In this document: piece by piece, positions 58,283-64,000 of the stretch | Position numbering within the stretch: the first letter of the stretch is position 1 | Layout: every line of letters starts with the position of its first letter | Made by a program: the position numbers and the translations under genes | Assembly (NCBI GenBank): GCA_921293015.1 | Contig: OV121081.1 | Coordinates: 61,831,022 to 61,895,021 of the forward strand | DNA: 64,000 nt | Direction: 5' to 3' | From: Phorcus lineatus | Lineage: Eukaryota; Mollusca; Gastropoda; Trochida; Trochidae | The notes under the pieces: generated by a model | Seen by the model: the letters and a program-made list of their open reading frames with translations, nothing else | The model's database searches: none | Told to the model about the DNA's origin: nothing

Positions 58283-58660
58283 AATAATCTGTTTTGAATC
58301 AAAAAGTCCTGGGTTCAAGTCCTGCCAGAAGTTCTTCAACTACTTCATGCGCTTCAGTGTAGATCCAGTGCTACATATACTAGCATGGCAGTAGCAATAA
58401 CTTGTTGGTTCTAGTCAGAGTAGCAAACTTCACCAATTTAACATTCAAGTTCTTGAAGGCTTTCCCTCCTATAATAATTTGAGCCTCAGTGGATCTTAGA
58501 GAGGGTGTATATTTCCCTCAGGAGGTCTAGTAAGCAATTAAGGAAAAATAGTAAGATCTTTATGCAGAAACACCGCAAATACAGACTTAGCTTAAGTTAG
58601 AGGTGATGTGAGGTGAGGTGATTTGGCATTTAACGCTGCTTTCAAGAGTACTTAAGTGAT
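58283..58660. repeat. Old SINE fragments, + copy and a minus-strand tail
   Basis: 58283-58490 retains GAATCAAAAAGTCCTGGGTTC, a B-box remnant, CAGTGCTACA and a GGCTTTC.CCT.TAATAAT block, all heavily diverged. 58600-58652 is a minus-strand tail (GAGGTGATTTGGCATTTAAC, then GCTGCTTTCAAGAGTACTT). Confidence 0.6.
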
Positions 58661-61600
58661 TGAATTATGAGGATTACCAATGGTTTTGAAAAAAGTGTAC
58701 CTCATATTGGAGTGCATTTGTAACTTTATAAAGCACATAATTCCATTTAAAATCTTTTCACAAATATTCTACGCAATAGGTGGAATATATTTCCACCTTA
58801 CCAAAATAAGAGTGATCAAGACTTGAAACAGTCTAGGGCACATGTTGCTGATGTTAACATAACACACAGGTTCTTCCAAAAACTATGCTATGTAGTTACG
58901 ATGTGATAAGTGGAATTGTGTTTGCATCATACGATGTGTGAAGAAAGCCCTGCCAGACATTTGGTGTTACTGAAATATTCTTGACGCACAATTCGGAAAA
59001 AAGCATTAATTTCTGAGAGAGATATATGACTATGACTTGAATACTTATAGGTACTGTGATGTTACGTCGCATGATACCGAGTGTTTGAGATTGTGTTGAT
59101 GCGTTACGTCAACTGACAACGGTGATGGGATGAAATTACGATCTTGTCTAAGTGCATGTAGAAAACAGAAGGTAATGGTAGGGAAACTCTGGGTAATTGT
59201 TGGAAGCTTGATAGTTGACCCTTGGTGATCAAGGTTGTGAAGATGTGTACTTCTGAAGTAACCAAGTTGTGAAATTGTGTAGTTGTGTAGTGTTAGTGTT
59301 GTGAGAGGATGTAAACAAAAACAAAGTAGATAAAATGATGAACAGTTTATGATTTGGAAAATTGTACTTAAGACTTAATCACTTGGAGTGCAATGAATGC
59401 AGTATCTCTGATTGATTTCTGGACAAATGAAGGCTCAACAGGAACGCTCAGAGAAAGACTTGAGATAAAACTTTAAATGATGAAGATCTTTTATTAACTG
59501 GAAGATGGTAAAAAGGAAGAGATTTGTGGCTTCCATACAGATTCATTGTTTTGCATAAACATGCTTTCTGGGATAAAAATTAGGATAAAAAGGTTTTGAA
59601 GAAGATAATTCCTTGAGTGGAAAGGTTGAAGTGGTTAGGAAGGAGACACTTGTGCTTGATGAATGATGTCTTTTGTGATTTTTTTTATGGATGAAGAAGT
59701 GTTCTGGGACTATCAAGTGGAAGTTAATCTGCCATGACCCAAGTTAAACAGGTTGTATGGGTTTTTTAGTGGATGAAGATTGAATTGTTTGATGATGTTG
59801 AGCCAAAAAAAGTATAAATTTCTGGAATATCATGTTTGAATAATTGATTGAAAGTGAAGACAATAATTTGTTCCTGGAGGCAACTTCTGCTAGGTGCTGC
59901 TCTTTAGTGGATGTGATTGAATTGTACTGGAAAACTATCCCAATGAAAGTTGACGTCTTTTGTGATTTTTTGAGATGAGGCTTAAGAAATATCAGAGTGA
60001 TTCAAATTTGGTAAGTGGTTGGTTAAACCTCACCGAGATGAAGTTAAGTTTATGAAATGTGCCAAAATATGAAAAATGACATTAGATTAAAAGTGACCTC
60101 TTCAGTGAGAGATTTCTAGCGTTGGCATAGGCCTGCTTTTATTTTCCTTCTGGGTCTTGGCAAGAAAGTGGAGAAGCTGGAGCTTCTTATTCAGCATTGC
60201 TATATAGGATTTCATTTTTCTATGATGTATTGAGCTCTTAACTAAAAACTCTTTTGAGATAAATAGCTATTGTTTAAGAAGGTAAATGAACAGACTTTAT
60301 CTGTGGCCTACATAGAACTGAAATATGTGATTATTTCAAGTCGTCCTGAGAAATGAATAAATGACAGTCAGTTATCAGACTTTTCTCCCAAGATAATTAA
60401 GCAACTAATTGATCTATCTTCTTTTGGAACTGCACAGTAAGATGAAGCAGTAAGTTTGTGATTGTTCCGATAAATCCAACGAGCACTGGCGTCTTCCCGG
60501 CAATTAGCCATTCCTCTGAGCTCCTTACTCCTCAAGAGGCCCCTTCAGAATTGAATGTGCTTTAATGATTACATGAATGTCTCTCACAAAAATAGTTTGG
60601 GAGAAAACTTGAAGCCCAAGATCAGCTTGTACAGCTGAATTGTCCAAGAATAGTTTATCTTACTGCACGTGTAAATCAACAAATGAAGATACCCATGCTT
60701 ATGGTGCAATGAACTAATTAGTCATGCTATAACCAGTAATCTCCCTTTGCATTAAAGTTAACCGGTAATTATTCAAGTTGTTTGTGGCAAGTTCCTGCTG
60801 AAGTTTCTTTCAACAAAAGTCATGTCCTTTCTTTTTCAACAGAGGTGTGATGATAGGATGTCTTTGCCTATGTGCCAAGTTTTATCTATATAAAAAACTG
60901 GTGTAGATGAAACTAAACAGATTTATTGTAGCCTGGTTTGGGATATAAGTGAAAAAAGGTAGACAGGATAGTCTGACTGAGGTTGATGCACAAAATTGAG
61001 ATAATTCATTGTATTTCAAAAGATGAAATATGACATTTCTTTGTTAAAATAAAATCCATATTTTCATTGAGTGAAATAACATGCGATTCTCTTCATTGAA
61101 TTAACACTTTCAATCATATGACGTCATAGTTGATGTCATGATGTCATGTTTTGATGGTATATACCCATCATGATATGACCGTGAGTGAAGTAATCTGTTT
61201 GTTTCATGTTTTAATAATATTCAACAAATATAACTTTTGACATTTTGCATAGAATACCATGTATATCTCATCTAGAAATGTACCACTAGTGTAATTTCTA
61301 CTTCACTCAATGCATTATTTACATCATATATTCAAAGAGAAATTTCAAATGGTTTCTATATTTATGGATTCACAAACCTTCTACCTGAAAAATTAGTTTA
61401 ACTTCTTGATGAGATTGTTTAGGTTTAGTGATGAAGGAAATTTTGTGGACATAGAACTCATTTGTTCTAGGAGACATAGGGCCTGGTTACAGAAATGACC
61501 ATATGAAATAATTAATAAAACATTTTGATAGGACATTAATAACCACAAGTAAATGAGTATAGGTGAGATCTCTTTAGAACCCTAGGGGAAAGTACTGACA

Positions 61601-62150
61601 AGGCTTGGTACATGGACACATACGACAGGTGTATGTTTGTCAGTGAATTGTACAACTGATCTTATACACCATGTGTTTTCAGCAGATAACAAACATTAGT
61701 TTCGGCTTCAGTAATGGCTGCCAGCCAAGGGTAGACAACCTCAGTCACATGAAGGATACCACACTAAAAAAATGTGATAACATTCAGCAAATTGTAAACA
61801 AGAAGATAGATAGTTGTGTAAGCTTGAATATCATCAGCTTGACAGATAATAGATGGAAATAATGCCAAAGAATAGCTTTTTTCATTAAATAATTTGCTGA
61901 ATCAGCTAAATTTTGTTTTAATTTTTGTGATGTTGAATTAAGAGGATTATTTTAAGCCAGTTAGATTTTAACATTATTTTGGGATACATTCAGGTGTACA
62001 GCTATTGCGGATTTGGATTAAATAGATTTTCTCTTTAGAAGACTTTTAGAAATAAAGAAGTCTGAAAAACAAATGCAGATTTTTCTTATCAAATTGTGCC
62101 TTGGTTTGCAGCAATACTATCTGTTGAAGAATTCTGTTCTTCTATCGTTA
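58661..62150. other. No gene seen; degenerate purine-rich direct repeats
   Basis: 59330-60110 carries scattered direct repeats (GATGTCTTTTGTGATTTTTT near 59667 and 59955; TTTAGTGGATG.GATTGAATTG near 59768 and 59908), probably a very old tandem array. An open frame at 61671 follows a TTTTCAG but shows no protein-like pattern. 60480-60560 is GC-richer but stops in all frames. Confidence 0.5.
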
Positions 62151-62345
62151 ATGTTTCAGTGCAATGTTGCATTGACAAATAGTGAATTACCCTTAAGTTT
62201 CAAGTTGCAAGTTTCAGTAGATATTTGCAGGTTTCACTGCTAATGAACCACGCTGGTATTGTGTGAACTTTCTTCCAGCACTAATACAAGCCTCCATGAC
62301 GTTAGTGAAAAGCTATTGGAACCTGGCTGAAAACCCAATTCACAT
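62150..62345 (+). repeat. Very old SINE 3' fragment
   Basis: GTTTCAGTGCAATGTTGCATTGA, GCAGGTTTCACTGC.AATG, a TTTCTTCCAGCACTAATAC block and GTTAGTGAAAAGCTATTGGA follow the order of the SINE body with many changes. Confidence 0.6.
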
Positions 62346-63368
62346 ATATATCCTGCATCAGATATGTTCCCAGTGAAATTTATTTTACTTTGAAGCCACA
62401 TCTGGTTTTAGTTTTGAAGAAACATTCTCGCTGTGACAGGGAATGAAATGTAAGTTATACAATTGAGTGTTTCTGGTATGTTCAGATGTACATGTTCATT
62501 AATTTGTTTTCGTGGCCTCATTAGGCACGCTTATTTAAACCTCTATTTCATATAAATTTATTTTCAAAGAAAATTGTTTTTAAAAAATCCACTTTATAGC
62601 TGTATTTGACAATTTAATGTTGAATGATTGTACACCATTAACCGATTTAAGTGACCTTTATTCAACTGTTTTCTTATATGTATTATACTTTTGAAACTGT
62701 AATTTTCAACTGAGTTGGCTTTGAAGTTTATATCAATAATTTAGGAATGATGAAACACCTAAACCAACTATTTACAGAAAGTTTTTCCAAATATATGCAT
62801 AAAGGTTTATTCATATCCAATTAGAAATTTTGATTTGAAAAAAATCTTCTGTTTACAAAAAAGGTTTCGACTTTTCATCTTGTCACTTCAATGTTACGAG
62901 TGAGTGATTATGATTATGATTTAAAGTAATTACAACAATGTTTCAGTTATTCTTGACATGTGAATTTTCGGGCCTTAGATTCATGAAATTGTTTACTAAG
63001 ACCATTGTTTATTCTGTGAGTATCTTTCTGCTTGTGATTGTGAGATAACTAGAAGTATTCTCTTTATGTAAGCCTCGTTGCCATCTCTTGAGGTAAATAT
63101 GAGCTAAAGTAAGACAGCATGGACCAAGTAATTTTTTGGTTCAGCAATAATTGCATGTTTTTAATGGGTCAGTAGAACGTTTTTTTTGGTAATATTTTTT
63201 TCTTCAAAAATTACACAATTAACATTAGTTATTAGTACATTAGTTCATTCCAAATGTATTACCTTCAGAGGGTCAACAATCTCATTTCTCAACCTGACCC
63301 TCCGTGGTCGTGGAAGATATAATCAAGTGTTACGCAAAAACCATCAGTGGTCATTTTTTATGTGAATA

Positions 63369-63538
63369 CAGGGATTGGGAAAAAACCGTTGACAATGGCC
63401 CATTTTTAGGAATTTAAGTCATTTTCCTAATTTTAAAGGACCATTCCCCTTTGTATCGATGGTAAAATTTCTTATTCTAATGGGCTGTTTTTTCATCTTG
63501 GCAAAATGGCCCATGGCCTCTACCTTTCCCAATCACTG
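63369..63538. mobile_element. Small hAT-like MITE, 170 bp, 5-bp target duplication
   Basis: Terminal inverted repeats CAGGGATTGGGAAA (left) and the complement of CAGTGATTGGGAAA (right). GAATA flanks the element on both sides (63364-63368, with the left copy read as GAATA, and 63539-63543). The inner part has an imperfect AATGGCCCAT/ATGGGCTG symmetry. It is non-coding. Confidence 0.75.
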
Positions 63539-63543
63539 GAATA

Positions 63544-64000
63544 GCTTTTTACCATTTTAGGTAGGGAAATTGATTCACAAAGCTGAAATAGTCATGGTAC
63601 ATTTGTTTTAAAACTGTATCATATCATTAAAAAAGATTTTATTGCAATTGGAAACATCTATTTTCGTGTTTGTGAGATCACTTTATGTATCTAAACATGC
63701 TGCTGCCCTTTAAGTTGTTTAAAGATCCCTTGTCTAGTTTGTATCTTTGCCGCAATGCTTTTTGAAAATGATGAGAACTTCAATATGCTATTTATGCCAG
63801 AGTTGTTACCATAAATTTGCTTTAAAGAATGTTACATTTGCCATCGTTACCTCTTCTGACAAGATCTCCTCTGACTTGCAATATTTGCGCAATGCGTTTA
63901 GGAAATGATGAAGGCTATATCATACCATCAACACGACACTAAAGGGTGAAGGGGCCTTGGGGAAATAGTACACAGTGGAAATGTTTGGTAAATGTTATTG
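63544..64000. other. No gene seen to the window end
   Basis: AT-rich sequence. A loose direct repeat (TTTGCCGCAATGC near 63746 and ATTTGCGCAATGCG near 63885, each near GAAATGATGA) hints at another old tandem pair. Confidence 0.45.

Noticed and set aside
61671-61862. Possible exon after TTTTCAG
   Set aside because: The frame is open by 63 codons but composition is background-like, no donor of consensus quality follows in frame, and nothing links it to the gene.

Overview
The window is eukaryotic genomic DNA: AT-rich, intron-dominated, with consensus GT-AG introns, tRNA-derived SINEs, short inverted-repeat DNA transposons and many decayed tandem arrays. The SINE 3' end (a GATATAAGTGAAATA..TTGAAAGCGGCGTTAAAC type tail) and the overall character suggest a marine mollusc, perhaps a gastropod. 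That assignment is from memory of the repeat type and is not proven.

Only one protein-coding locus can be supported, on the + strand. Exons at 7780-8070 and 9846-10035 encode the N-terminal domain and ankyrin-like region of an AKAP13/ARHGEF28-type Rho guanine-nucleotide exchange factor. The upstream first exon and the catalytic C1/DH/PH exons are not in the window. After a 27-kb intron come four phase-consistent exons (37377-37507, 38404-38517, 39234-39476, 41109-41194). They encode a polar, probably disordered linker and the start of a helical segment, with no family I recognise. They join in frame either to the ankyrin exon or to alternative starts inside the big intron.

The most interesting signal is that three candidate first coding exons inside that intron (16029-16081, 32761-32918, 34644-34858) each have an ATG, an in-frame upstream stop and a good GTAGGT or GTAAGT donor. 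All end in phase 2, exactly the phase the ankyrin exon hands to 37377. Human AKAP13 is known to make long and short isoforms (AKAP-Lbc, Brx, Lbc) from one locus, so a multi-promoter RhoGEF gene is plausible. One candidate leader has no acidic residue in 71 and looks like a mitochondrial presequence.

Layout: 1-7779 intron with a TTAA-flanked MITE and two duplications; 7780-10035 N-terminal RhoGEF exons; 10036-37376 giant intron with SINEs, decayed tandem arrays (66 to about 165 bp units), a hAT-like element and the alternative starts; 37377-41194 linker exons, interrupted by a 200-N assembly gap that looks spurious and by a 617-bp foldback transposon; 41195-64000 intronic or distal sequence with more SINEs and arrays, a possible minus-strand first exon at 48257, and one weak candidate exon at 57020.
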